From Diaporthe sp. PMI_573 (Eukaryota; Ascomycota; Sordariomycetes; Diaporthales; Diaporthaceae): DNA of 64,000 bases. Shown one piece after another: positions 48,513-57,854 of this stretch; positions within the stretch are counted from its first letter, which is position 1; each line of letters opens with the position of its first letter. The stretch lies in contig JAJTUP010000040.1 of NCBI GenBank assembly GCA_021399435.1, forward strand, positions 186,001 through 250,000, read 5' to 3'. The position numbers and the translations under genes are program-made. The notes beneath the pieces were generated by a model, which worked only from the letters and a program-made list of their open reading frames with translations, was not told the origin of the DNA and ran no database searches.

Positions 48513-49637
48513 ATGATGGGCGTGATAACTACATCAATGGTTGTTACACGTTCTGATCGCCATGGAAAGGCTAAATCTGTACAGCCTGGAAACCGGGAAT
48601 GGGCAACAGTCATCGAATGTATCAATGCAAAGGGCTGGTGTATCCCACCGTTCGTCATTGTGCAAGGTGCCTACCACCTTGCCAACTGGACAACAGAGTC
48701 AGGCTTCCCACCAAGCTGGGTCATCAAGCCCACTCCAAATGGGTGGACGGATAATAAGACGGGTCTGGAATGGATTCAGCACTTCGACAAGCACACCAAA
48801 CTACAGACAAAGGGCAGATACCGAATGCTCATCCTAGATGGACACGAGAGCCATGTATCGGCGGAGTTTGAGGACTACTGCAAGACAAACAACATTATCC
48901 CTATCAGCATGCCACCGCATTCTTCACATTTGCTCCAGCCATTGGATGTTGGATTATTCTCGCCATTGAAGCGTGCATATGGTGATGAGATCAACCTCTT
49001 CATCCGGGCCTCCATCAACCACATCACCAAGTCTGAGTTCTTTATTGCGTTCAAGGCAGCCCACGACAAGATCTTTACAGAAGAGAACATGAGATCTGGG
49101 TTCAGAGGAGCTGGGATTTGTCCATGGGACCCAGACTCTGTCATTTCCAAGCTTGATATCCACCTACAGACTCCAGGACAATCCCTTCCTGTGTCACCAT
49201 CTAAATGGGAGTCACAAACACCCTCTGATGCCCGACAAACTATACAGCAGTCTAGTTTCATTAAGGGAAAGATCTCTGCCCATCAGGGTAGCTCCCCTAC
49301 ACCAATCATTTCGGCTGTTGATCAGCTTGCAAAGGGTTCACAGGCAATGGCACATGAGATCACGATTTTGAAGGATCGGGTCCGTACACTTGAGGATGCC
49401 AATCTAGCACTCGCCAAACGCCGGAGGGCTAAAAGAACCCGAGTGCAGCTTGGAGGGGCACTTAGTATTGAGGATTCCCGGGCGATAATTGAGGAAAAAC
49501 AGAAGGGGAAGCGGCCAGCTGGTGAAATCAGTGGTGGTGCAGAGGATGATGATGATGATGATATTGTTTTACGCCGGGGGCCGCACCGCAAGCGGTACGA
49601 CCAGACCTTGATCTCAGAGGGTACAGGGCGTGTCTAG
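48505..49637 (+). mobile_element. Headless pogo/Fot1-type transposase
   Basis: The open frame 48513-49637 encodes the C-terminal part of a Tc1/mariner-superfamily, pogo/Fot1-like DDE transposase: MMGVITTSMVVTRSD, WATVIECINAKGWCIPPFVI, RMLILDGHESHVSAEFEDYC (second Asp), ISMPPHSSHLLQPLDVGLFS and PLKRAYGDEI (third catalytic Asp region). A CENP-B-like DNA-binding half and the first catalytic Asp are missing because the sequence joins the hAT-3 fragment directly at about 48505-48512. The last 100 residues form a charged coiled coil and an acidic run. It cannot transpose by itself. Confidence 0.85.
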
Positions 49638-50186
49638 CTAGGTAAGGGATATCCCCTTTATAACAATCAAGTCAACCCATTAGACAAATCTCATCCAGTG
49701 ATGCTAAGCCAAAGCCGTTCTCGCTATTTTCCTACCGCCGGTTGTAGGTCCATAACATTCCACCAAGCTTCATTACTACCTGGATTCCCAAAAACTGAGA
49801 GGGAAACCTCGTAGGGGAAACCTCTCAGGGTAGTGTAGCGACCGCCGTCGTGTCGTTTCGAGCAGGGAGGTGTGGTAGTCCTCGCTGTTGCCGGTTGGCC
49901 TCGAAGGTCGAGCGGGGAGGAGGTAGTAGTCCTCGCCGTTGCGCGGGGGGGAAGAAGCCATCACGCCTTCCCTAACGTTGGATATAGATGGGGCAAGGTC
50001 TACTCCAAGTTCGTGATGGCCACGCGAGGAGGTGCGTCGTCTCGTCGCTTGCGCAGTTGTCGGATCTCGAAAGCAAGTTTCGAAGTTTTCGCGTTTTTGA
50101 CCGCTTGTTAGGCCAAAGTTGTGCGTGCCATAGTAAAATGGCGTAATTTCTAGCAGGGTGCTAACAGCAGCGTGCCAAGAAATTAA
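49638..50186. other. Flank of pogo sequences with an imperfect direct repeat
   Basis: Two ~33-bp direct repeats (GAGCAGGGAGGTGTGGTAGT... near 49860 and GAGCGGGGAGGAGGTAGTAG... near 49910) both end CTCGC(T/C)GTTGC. No gene is supported. The long minus-strand frame at 49776-50276 is probably chance. Confidence 0.3.
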
Positions 50187-50333
50187 GAGTCGAGGGGAAG
50201 GTGTGGTGGTGCAGAGGAGGCGGTCCGCGGCGGACCGAGTAAACGACGATGTGGCAACTGCGGTGAGACTGGGCATTATGCAAAAACTTGTGGGAAAGAT
50301 GTAGAAGGGTCTAGTCAGTTAGATTCTGATTAA
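50187..50333 (+). pseudogene. Zinc-knuckle tail of a pogo-type transposase
   Basis: An open stretch ends RGGPSKRRCGNCGETGHYAK, TCGKDVEGSSQLDSD and a stop at 50331-50333. CGNCGETGHYAKTC is a C-x2-C-x4-H-x4-C zinc knuckle. Fungal pogo/Fot1 transposases often end with RRCxxCxxxGHxxRTC, so this is probably the last piece of a second, otherwise deleted, pogo copy. A Gag knuckle is an alternative. Confidence 0.5.
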
Positions 50334-50528
50334 TAGGCCCAGCTTCGGCTGGTTATCTTCCGCGGCACTCTTGGGAACTCTGGTCCTGCTGCGGCGGAGT
50401 GTCTTCTGGACGCGGTCAAAGTCGAGCCTCTGCCCTGCGCGTACAAAGGTTTACTTTCACTCCATGGTGATGACTGTATTTTGTACTCTTCAGCCTAAAT
50501 ATTTCTATATCGACCGAGGGAAAAAAAA

Positions 50529-51536
50529 TCATTCTTCAGATTCTGAGCCGCCACGCCAGATCGACAAGATCTTGTCAGCCTCTCGATGTGCCTTAGCAGC
50601 CGCTTCCATGTTGCACTCGTCAATAGCGAGGGACTTGAACGCTGTATACCGTTCCAGAACGTACTGCCGCATCTTTACAAATGTGTTTGTCCACTCGGGC
50701 TTGGTGGTGCGATCTGAGAAAGGCAAGTAACAACGCCGGTGGATTTCGGCCTTGTCCGCTGGCGGTATATTCGGGTATCCTTTCTCCAACTCTTGCCACC
50801 ATTCCTCCTCCGAAAATGCCGTCCTTTCATCAAAATTAGATTTTACCTTCTCCAGGATACCCTTTGGCACGAAAAGGCCTTGTTGCTTCGCGGGTTTCTT
50901 TTTGCTCTCGGGACGCTACTGGCATGGTCAGCTAGGGAGATTATGAGATAGTAATTGCAACTAATCCTTACATAGGAGGCGTATATCTTCTGATTCACCT
51001 CTCTTGCAAGATTACGGCAGTGTCGAGTAAGAAATGGATTACCGGCGGGGAGGAGCGCATATCCTGCTGGAGGGTATTGCCCGTGAAAGAGAATCTATGT
51101 ATTTCGGAGTCAGCCTCAAGAGAGACCTAGAGATATAGGTAGACATATACCTCTTCCCCATGCTTGTTTGTATATATCTTCCGTGGGCTCACCCCCGGCC
51201 CGCCGTGCTTGTAGCTCATCCAATGGGTGGGCAGCCAGTGTATCCTTAACGCAGGAACCGAGTGCTTCGATATGTATTGGACGCCAGGGGTTACTTTCAA
51301 GGCCGTATGAAGACCAGTTACCAAACGATGCATTTCTGCAGCTCCCCAGGGTAAGGGCATCCCTTCGTCGGCTTCGGTTGGGATGGATGAGTGCGCTACC
51401 CCGAAGGCAACTGCAACTGAAACTACGTGATGCGGGTGCTCTCGCTCGAGTTCACGTGCCAAGCGAACTGCTTGGCAAATGTTATAGCACGTCGGAGGAT
51501 TGCTGGACTTCGAGTAAGAGGTTGACAGTAGAGACT
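50529..51536 (-). CDS. Three-exon gene of unknown function
   Basis: Exons complement 51151 to about 51536, 50972-51094 and 50529-50915, with 56-bp GT-AG introns (51095-51150, 50916-50971), all in phase 0. The joined protein includes ICQAVRLARELEREHPHHVV, WGAAEMHRLVTGLHTALKVT, RIHWLPTHWMSYKHGGPGVS, ILFHGQYPPAGYALLPAGNP, FLTRHCRNLAREVNQKIYAS Y, KKPAKQQGLFVPKGILEKVK and WTNTFVKMRQYVLERYTAF. Consistent splicing and coherent sequence over ~270 residues indicate a real gene, but no domain was recognised. The 5' end is unresolved: the first exon stays open to about 51536, where an acceptor-like AG suggests a further exon. No lesion was seen. Confidence 0.5.
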
Positions 51537-51539
51537 GGC

Positions 51540-52286
51540 AGTCTTAGAAACGTGATGTGGTGGTTGATGTCTCGAGGCTCCAGTGAACGCATAAAGTGGG
51601 GTTATCCCTTTGGCGACCAGAAGAGCACCAATACGAGCCAGGGACCCACCTTTCCACTCTCCCTGCATACCTCACTCAAATAATGATTTTACAAAAGCAT
51701 CTTGTACTATAGTTAACAAACAGTACAGCTCTTATAGTTAAAAAAATATGGCAAATCTAAGTCACTTAGTTTTAATGGACCTGGACTAAATGCAGCCCCT
51801 GTGATTGGCTCTACACCCTTGAACTTCATGTACCGACGCTCTTCTGGTCGCCAAAGGGATGGAAAAGAGATTGGAGATTCACACACCCAAGGATGCACGC
51901 CCTCGAATGACTAATTATGTGCCCCAGTGCCCGAAATTTATTTTGACTATGGGTTCGCCATACAAAAAAAAAAATTCAACTACCTTGATTCTCATCCCAC
52001 ACCGTGGCACTATTTACACACAATTCTCAGGCGATTTGAGCAGTATTTGCTCTCAATTGGTCGATTTAGCCAAGCGACCTCTTATTCAACTTGTTCAAAA
52101 CAAGCCCAATCACGTTCAATTGGGGGCAAATAAGCCACTTTGTCAATAGCCAAGTCGATCGGCTGGTCAGTCAACTTGCCCGTCGCTCGAGAAGTCGACT
52201 TGGCTACTCATTATCGTGGCTCCGACCTGGCCGGCGGCATCGTTCGTCTCGCCACACCCTTTGGCTCGGGCTACGGAGGGCTCTAG
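51540..52286. other. Intergenic, nothing recognised
   Basis: About 750 bases. An A-run lies at 51964-51973. No gene-like frame was found. Confidence 0.35.
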
Positions 52287-52394
52287 CCAGCACTGTTCAC
52301 AAACTCAAAATCGTCAATACGCCCACTCCAATTGCTATAATTTTGCAAACTGCGGGGTAGATGTGGTGGATTTTGAGTTTGTGAACAGTGCTGG
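52287..52394. mobile_element. MITE with perfect 26-bp inverted ends
   Basis: A 108-bp non-coding element. The left arm 52287-52312 begins CCAGCACTGTTCACAAACTC and its exact inverse ends at 52394. The interior (~56 bp) is AT-rich and non-coding. The CAG...CTG ends resemble hAT-derived MITEs, but flanks (GCTCTAG, CCCGATA) show no clear target duplication. It lies 74 bp upstream of the phosphodiesterase pseudogene. Confidence 0.75.
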
Positions 52395-52467
52395 CCCGAT
52401 AAGGCCGTCGTGTGTCTCTCATCTCCTACCGACCCGGCGCGTCCAGCGCCGCACCTGAGGACCAGAA

Positions 52468-53329
52468 ATGGATTTTTTTGAATACATGTCCAATCCGCAC
52501 CGCCAGTGCGCGATCGTCGCCCACCGCGGCATCTGGAGCGACGCCCCGGAAAACAGCCTGCTTTCGATCCGGCGCGCGATCGAGGCCGGCTACGACGTCG
52601 TGAGATCGACGTGCGCCGCACCGCCGACGGCGGGTTTGGGCTGCTGCACGACGACACGCTTGAGCGCACGACCGGCGTCGACGGGGATCCGGAGCACATG
52701 ACGCTTGCCGAACTGACGTCGCTTACCTTGCGCGATCGCGATGGGGGCCCGAATAATAACACGGCCACCGGGGAGAAGCTGCCGAGCCTGCGCGATGTGT
52801 TCGGGCTCACGCGCGACAGGATCTTCGTCCATCTCGACATCAAGTACCGGCATGTCATCCCGGAGGTGCTGGCCTATGCCCGGAAGATGGGCGTCGAGAA
52901 GCAGGTCGACTTTTGGGCTGACCTCAAGACGGAAGCCGACCTCGCCTGGATCCGGGAAAACATTACATCGCACAACGTCCCCTTCATCGCACGCACCCAT
53001 CTCGAGCATGACAACTGGCGCGAGCAGGTGAGGCTTGTATTAGACCTGAAGCCTCTCATCTGCGAGGCGTCGTTCCGGGAGCTCTCCCAGGTCGAGGAAG
53101 TCCAGCAGCTTTCCGCGATGCCGGCATCAAGCTCTGGGTCAATACGCTCGATTCCGTCGCCTCTCCGGGCTTCACCGACAGCGCCGCCCTGAAAGATCCT
53201 GACGCCGTCTGGGGTCGCCTGCTGGGGGCCGGCTTTTCTGCAATCCAGACCGATGAGATGGCAGCGCTACGAGCCTACATCGAGACTCATAATCCCGAAG
53301 CGGCAAGGAAAGCCGGAGCCGCAGTCTGA
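52468..53329 (+). pseudogene. Bacterial-type glycerophosphodiester phosphodiesterase, two frameshifts
   Basis: Three consecutive registers together encode one GDPD protein of ~286 residues. Part 1 (from 52468) has MDFFEYMSNPHRQ, the catalytic AHRGIW (H19, R20), APENSLLSIRRAIEAGYDVV. A one-base loss near 52602 moves to EIDVRRTADGGFGLLHDDTL ERTTG (Glu, Asp, HDD). LPSLRDVFGLTRDRIFVHLD, WADLKTEADLAWI and LICEASFRELSQVEEVQQLS follow. A second one-base loss near 53114 moves to DAGIKLWVNTLDSV, AGFSAIQTDEMAALRAYIET and the stop at 53329. Such enzymes hydrolyse glycerophosphodiesters to glycerol-3-phosphate and an alcohol. No intron is needed and G/C dominates third positions, unlike neighbouring DNA. 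The protein style is that of proteobacterial GDPDs. Either a decayed horizontal transfer or an assembly artefact. Confidence 0.8.
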
Positions 53330-53600
53330 CAGGGCGGGCAACAGAAAGAGACACGCCGATACAGTACGTCAGCAAGGTGAAGTGCTGGTTGACAACGATT
53401 TATGGTGGTAATGTTGGTGTTTTAGTTGTGACAGTCGGTTAGCCACTATGCCTTAAGGTCTGAGTAGTCAGGTATGTGTCCTATCGCCATAACAACCAAA
53501 ATTAGATATCTAAATAGCTAAAGTATGTCTTTGATGTCGAATTAATTGATTTCACGAAGTATTTAATCGATAGCACGATGTGTTGATGGTGGGTGGGTGG
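53330..53600. other. Intergenic, nothing recognised
   Basis: Short spacer between the phosphodiesterase pseudogene and the tandem repeat. Composition returns to AT-rich. No features were seen. Confidence 0.35.
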
Positions 53601-53764
53601 TGCCTTCCGTTAGGAAGGTCTTTCTTATCCCCGCCCGACCCTTGGCCCCCCTGGTCCCGCGGCCTCTGATTGGTCCGCTGAATGCCTTCCGTTAGGAAGG
53701 TCTTTCTTATCCCCGCCCGACCCTTGGCCCCCCTGGTCCCGCGGCCTCTGATTGGTCCGCTGAA
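53601..53764. repeat. Perfect 82-bp tandem duplication
   Basis: Two identical 82-bp units, 53601-53682 and 53683-53764, beginning TGCCTTCCGTTAGGAAGG and ending CTCTGATTGGTCCGCTGAA. The subunit CTGATTGG(T/C) occurs twice more downstream (near 53776 and 53800). The identity implies a recent duplication. It lies just outside the presumed 3' end of the Helitron-type sequence. Confidence 0.85.
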
Positions 53765-53820
53765 TTAAAATGCTTCTGATTGGCTAATAAACATGCTCCT
53801 GATTGGTCCGTTTTATGTTT

Positions 53821-53837
53821 TTGGGGGCCGCCCCCAA
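53821..53837. repeat. GC-rich hairpin, candidate Helitron 3' hairpin
   Basis: TTGGGGG-CCG-CCCCCAA forms a 7-bp stem with a 3-base loop. Helitrons carry such a hairpin near their 3' end. The helicase fragment is on the minus strand, so its 3' end would be expected on this side. A canonical CTRR terminus was not seen next to it. Confidence 0.35.
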
Positions 53838-54140
53838 GTGATCATGTAAGTAGTAGCCCTGTTCCTATCGAATTTTTCGACGCGTGTTTTTCTTCGATAT
53901 GATATTTGCCTGTCTTGCTGTGCTCTCCCTTAATGGCTAACCCTATTGTGCGCGTTACCAGCCGCAGAATGGTCGGCGTGCCTGCGGAGGTGCTGTTGCG
54001 TCTGTTTGGCGAAGCACGGAGGCCTGAGCGAGCTACGGGTGGTCGCCCAGCTGAGATCAGCGCTGTAAATTACCTTTCGTAGTGATGCTTCGACTTCATC
54101 AACCCCCACTGCCGCCGCCTAATTCTACAACGCTGGATTC
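53838..54140. other. 3' flank of the Helitron helicase fragment
   Basis: About 300 bases without a supported gene, probably 3' sequence of the Helitron. Confidence 0.3.
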
Positions 54141-55720
54141 TTAGCCATGCTTCCCATGCCTGGCCTCAAACCGCTCAACCGTTTGTCTCGATAGCTCTTT
54201 TAGTCGATTGACCCCTTCGATGAGCTCCGGATGCATCCGTGCCTGCTCGAAGTGCTCCCTTTTGATCGGCTGTATAAGCCGTATGTCCCCCAACCGCTTG
54301 CATCGCGATAGTTGCACGTACAGGCTAAGCACATCACGCTTGTCCGTGCCCTGGCCGCCCTTTGTCTCTCTCCTCCCGTATAGCCCGAGTAGGACCTTCT
54401 CTAGGGTCCTACTCTGCGCCTTGTAGTCGGTCAGCGCGAATCCCGGCGCGCATGGCAGTCCCGTGCGCGTGAGCCCCATTTTAAAGTCCGGCTTCGCCGC
54501 GAGACGCGGACAGACGTACTTGCCGTGCTTTTCTTTCTCCAGCTGAACAGTCTCTGTCCCTAGCATGAGGGTTCCCGGCGGTATGTGCGGGAACGCGAGT
54601 CCCTCCGTGTCCCGCGATTGGAGAAGGATGCCGCTTGGCGGCCCGAGGAAGATGGACAGCCGGTCGTTGATCACCCGTTCTTCTACCTCTTCGTTTGCGA
54701 CGACGCCGGCGGCGGTGAACTCCGCCCCGTTGACCACCTTAAGCCCTAGGTACTTGTTCTGGTTCACGATGACCGGCATGCCCTCGACGTACGGAAGGAT
54801 GCCCGGGATCGGGAGCTGCGCGTCATCCCCTAGCAGCACTACGGCCTCCATCTCTTCCTCGGTCGGCACACGGGTCTTCCATTGGTGATCGGACAAGAAC
54901 AGGGACACCTTCCTGTCGTGCTCCTCGCCGAATGCCAGTGCTGCGCAGAGCGTGAGGTCCCACCTGTGTCGGTTGAGCGGGATGATGGCGCGCCTGCCTC
55001 CAGTAAAGTCCAACTTCTCGCCAGGGTTGTACCTCGAGTTTAGCGTGTCGAGGTCGGCCGCGGTCTGTCGGCCTGTCCGGATGCGCTCCAGCATCCCGAT
55101 CAGATCCTCGTCGCCCTCAGCCCTCTTCTGCTCCTCTAGGATAACGACGCAGGTAAACATTTCCCATGTTTTCTTAGCCTGGATCTGCTGCCATCGGTAT
55201 TGTGTTGCACGTTCCGAGAGGTTCCGTGGCGCCATGCCTCTGTCGCCGTAGTCGGGGTGGCTTAGCAGGCCCTTCTGGAGCACTGGCCCGAACTGCAGGA
55301 AGTCGCCCGTGAAGACCACCACCGGTATGCCCGCCGAACGGCCTGTCCGGGAAGCCGCGCAGCGCTCGCAGTTTGTGGTCTACCTCGTAGAGCGTCTTAA
55401 GGCCTAGCATGCTCACCTTCGTCGACCACAAGCACGTCACGCCTTCTCCAACGCTGCCGGCGCCTCTCCAGGTTCGCTGATGGTAGGCTTTCCATCTCCC
55501 AAGTATGGGCTGAAGTGGGGGTTGGGTTGGACGCCGGGATGGGTGGGAACAAATGCTGCTCATCGCCGGAACCGAAGCCAGCCTCGTCGCCGTTCGGGCC
55601 TTCGCCGGCTTCATCATCTCCTTCGATGACTAGCACCCTTGCTTTGTGGAGACGCAGCTGCGCCGCTCGTACCATGCCGATCTCGGGCTTCGTCAGTGCG
55701 TTTGCTGTTGATTGGCGTGC
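54141..55720 (-). pseudogene. Helitron PIF1-like helicase, C-terminal part, frameshifted
   Basis: The main frame (complement 54141-55322) carries PIF1/RecD motifs: VVFTGDFLQFGPVLQKGLLS (motif III), WEMFTCVVILEEQKRAEGDE DLIGMLERIRTG, LPGYALTD-like FALTDYKAQSRTLEKVLLGL (motif V) and LYVQLSRCKRLGDIRLIQP (motif VI). Upstream pieces in other registers add AQLRLHKARVLVIEGDDEA, RRRDVLVVDE and SMLGLKTLYEVDHKLRALRG (motif II region). One extra base near 55428 (after GTCGACGA) and another near 55340 (GGCGGG) break the frame. The Walker A segment and the Rep (HUH) nuclease half are absent. It is a dead fragment of a rolling-circle transposon. Confidence 0.8.
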
Positions 55721-55766
55721 GGACCGTGTATCCGCACCACACGGGTCCGGCTCGGGGTCTGAGAAG

Positions 55767-56513
55767 CTAGCTCTCTCCAGCGCCTGTGTCGTCGTCCGCC
55801 TCGTCCAGAGGGCACCTTGAATCGAATGTCGGCGTCGGCCACGGCGTACACTCTGCCTTGTGGTTTGGCCAGTCCTCCTCTTGGTGCTCTTGCCCACAAT
55901 ACCCCGCGACGTGACAGCCCCCGCATTCCCTCAGCCCTTCCCTTTTCTTGCATACTCTACAGGACATCAGCCCTGCGAAGAGTCCTGGGTCCGGGCCACT
56001 AAGGCCACCATCTGGAGAGCGCCTCCTCGACATTACTTGCAGCATGCGCTGGCGGGTCCGCGTCCGACATTTCAGGTCCCCGCAGAACGGATCCACGACG
56101 ACCACAGCGTGAGGTTCTGGAGCATCAAGGAACGGCATCGGTGGTAGATATTCAGTGGCCGTTGCCGGTAACCCACACGCACACGAGGCCGGACTGGCAC
56201 GCCGGAGGCAAGTCGTCTCGCTCTGCTCCATAATGCTATTCATCGCCGCGTCCCACAGCTGCCTTTCCTCGGGTCTCGCCTGGTCTGAATCGTCTCCTGC
56301 CCTGATGATGCGATTAGGTATATCGTAGGACACATCGAACTTGATGCGTACACGATAGCAGAGGAAATCAAACCGAACGCGTGTTGTTGTCATCTTGGCG
56401 TTGATACTGTTCACAATCTGGGGTAGAATGTGGAAACACTTCTTGCGCCGCAAATGACGTAGTGGGGAGTACGGATCCGTATTTGAAGAGACGTTGCGAC
56501 CTCTCCACCCCAT
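55767..56513 (-). CDS. MYND zinc-finger protein
   Basis: A 248-residue frame with a complete MYND finger near residues 183-220: CRVCKKREGLRECGGCHVAG followed by YCGQEHQEEDWPNHKAEC. All seven Cys and the His have MYND spacing. An upstream CACG-type cluster (SCACGLPATATEYLPP) and DPFCGDLKC are also present. A start at M41 (MTTTRVRFDFLCYRV) is as likely as the first ATG. MYND domains bind Pro-rich partners and occur in many fungal regulators. The 3' end of this gene overlaps, in another register, the start of the decayed Helitron helicase on the same strand. It may therefore be a captured host gene or the helicase's former neighbour. The frame is intact. Confidence 0.65.
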   Translation of the reverse strand: MGWRGRNVSSNTDPYSPLRHLRRKKCFHILPQIVNSINAKMTTTRVRFDFLCYRVRIKFDVSYDIPNRIIRAGDDSDQARPEERQLWDAAMNSIMEQSETTCLRRASPASCACGLPATATEYLPPMPFLDAPEPHAVVVVDPFCGDLKCRTRTRQRMLQVMSRRRSPDGGLSGPDPGLFAGLMSCRVCKKREGLRECGGCHVAGYCGQEHQEEDWPNHKAECTPWPTPTFDSRCPLDEADDDTGAGES

Positions 56514-57021
56514 GATCCCTGCCCAAGTATCAGCTGATGATAGCTAAGCTTTGATACGATGTAATTTACCACTTTTAGCCTTTCGCACGAGCCTGTACTA
56601 TCGAGGTCCGTTTTGAAGATTGATTGAACATAACGAGTACTCAGGATGGGTAGATCTATCTTGTCTACGGGTAAAATCGCTGTGACCCTGTTAGTGGCTC
56701 GCGAATTTCAACCAGCTGTTCCAACCTGTCAACTGCATACAACACCAATAACCCATGCCCCAGCTGAGAACAGCCGTAGACGCATGGTTTTTCCGCACGG
56801 ACGCATGACCTTCTCTGCCTGAAGACGTCCTGATACGGAGCGCCAGCTCTCTCTTTTCCTTCCTAACGGGAGGCCCTCCTAGCAAGCCGGCTTGACGGCT
56901 GCTCCCCAGTTTAGTGTTGGTGGGCAAAGGAGGTTTGGCTGGGCATATTGGTGAGGCTGCAAAACACACTCTGTTGGGGTGGTGAGCGATTAAAAATGGA
57001 GCGTTCTGATTGGCTGAAATC
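56514..57021. other. Intergenic, nothing recognised
   Basis: Upstream region of the MYND gene with no clear TATA box. No gene was seen; the minus-strand frame 56691-57035 looks random. Confidence 0.35.
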
Positions 57022-57074
57022 TGCTTACTAAGCAAAAGGTGCGCGCCATCCGATTTGGGGTGCGCGAATATCCG
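57022..57074. mobile_element. Half-copy of the 7.0-kb MITE family
   Basis: TGCTTACTAAGCAAAAGGTG...CGCGCCATCCG...GCGAATATCCG is related to the inverse of the element at 7015-7113 (TGCTTAGTCAGAAAATTGGG...CGGCATCCG...GCGAATATCCG). The opposite terminal repeat is missing, so it is truncated or badly decayed. Confidence 0.5.
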
Positions 57075-57685
57075 GATTCTTTAAAAATGTGAAACTATAT
57101 AGTTAATCCCACCTTAAGTATATACAAAAAGAAAGCGCTCGAGTGTGTGGAGGTTTTCGCACTCACTATGCCGGAAGGCGTTGGAGGCCACCAAACAGAA
57201 AACCCAATGGTAATATGTGATGGTTGACCGATTCTATTCCATGGCGGTTGCGTGGTTCTGAACCGATAGACATTGGCACGGATTCGTTGAAATGCATGTT
57301 CGCTACAGTCAACTTTCTAGTTATATTACATGTCCATGGTTCACTAAGAAGTAAAGCTAGGATCTTCGTGTGTATATAGTTCGGTACTGTAGTTGGGGTA
57401 CCATTAAAGTGTTTTCTCACGGCCATATACTCACTCGGCTTTGTGGGTGTTGTGAAATAAATCCATTAGGGACACAGAGGGGAGAGCTCTAGATGTGGGG
57501 AGTGCCAGGGTACCTGAAAGCAGCCGCTTGTTCCAGCCCTACAGATCGGCCCAATTGTGGTCAGGCTACATCCGGCAACACAGTCAACACACTGTACAAG
57601 CCACATATGGCGCACGTGGTTAGTGCTTACCTTTTTTTTTTTTTTCATCAACAAACATAGGCGGACGCTCGTTTCGGTCTACCCT
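57075..57685. other. Intergenic, nothing recognised
   Basis: A T-run of 14 lies at 57632-57645. No gene was seen. The segment GTACAGGAAAG at 57686-57696, directly after this stretch, is the left target duplication of the LINE. Confidence 0.35.
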
Positions 57686-57854
57686 GTACAGGAAAGGGAA
57701 AGGGAACAATCATAGATCAACGCCAGCTATAATACGTAACGGACACCCATTTCGCCTTTTACTGACAAACACATTCAATTTTCGTTGTTGATCTACCTTT
57801 TTATCTTTTGGGGATATCTGGTAACCGCTTGGCGGAAAATTTGGCCTGGTAGCG

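Noticed and set aside
49776..50276. 166-codon minus-strand frame
   Set aside because: Low-complexity sequence antisense to direct repeats and to the zinc-knuckle tail. No protein character.
53601..53764. CRISPR-like or regulatory array
   Set aside because: Only two directly adjacent identical units without spacers. A simple tandem duplication explains it.
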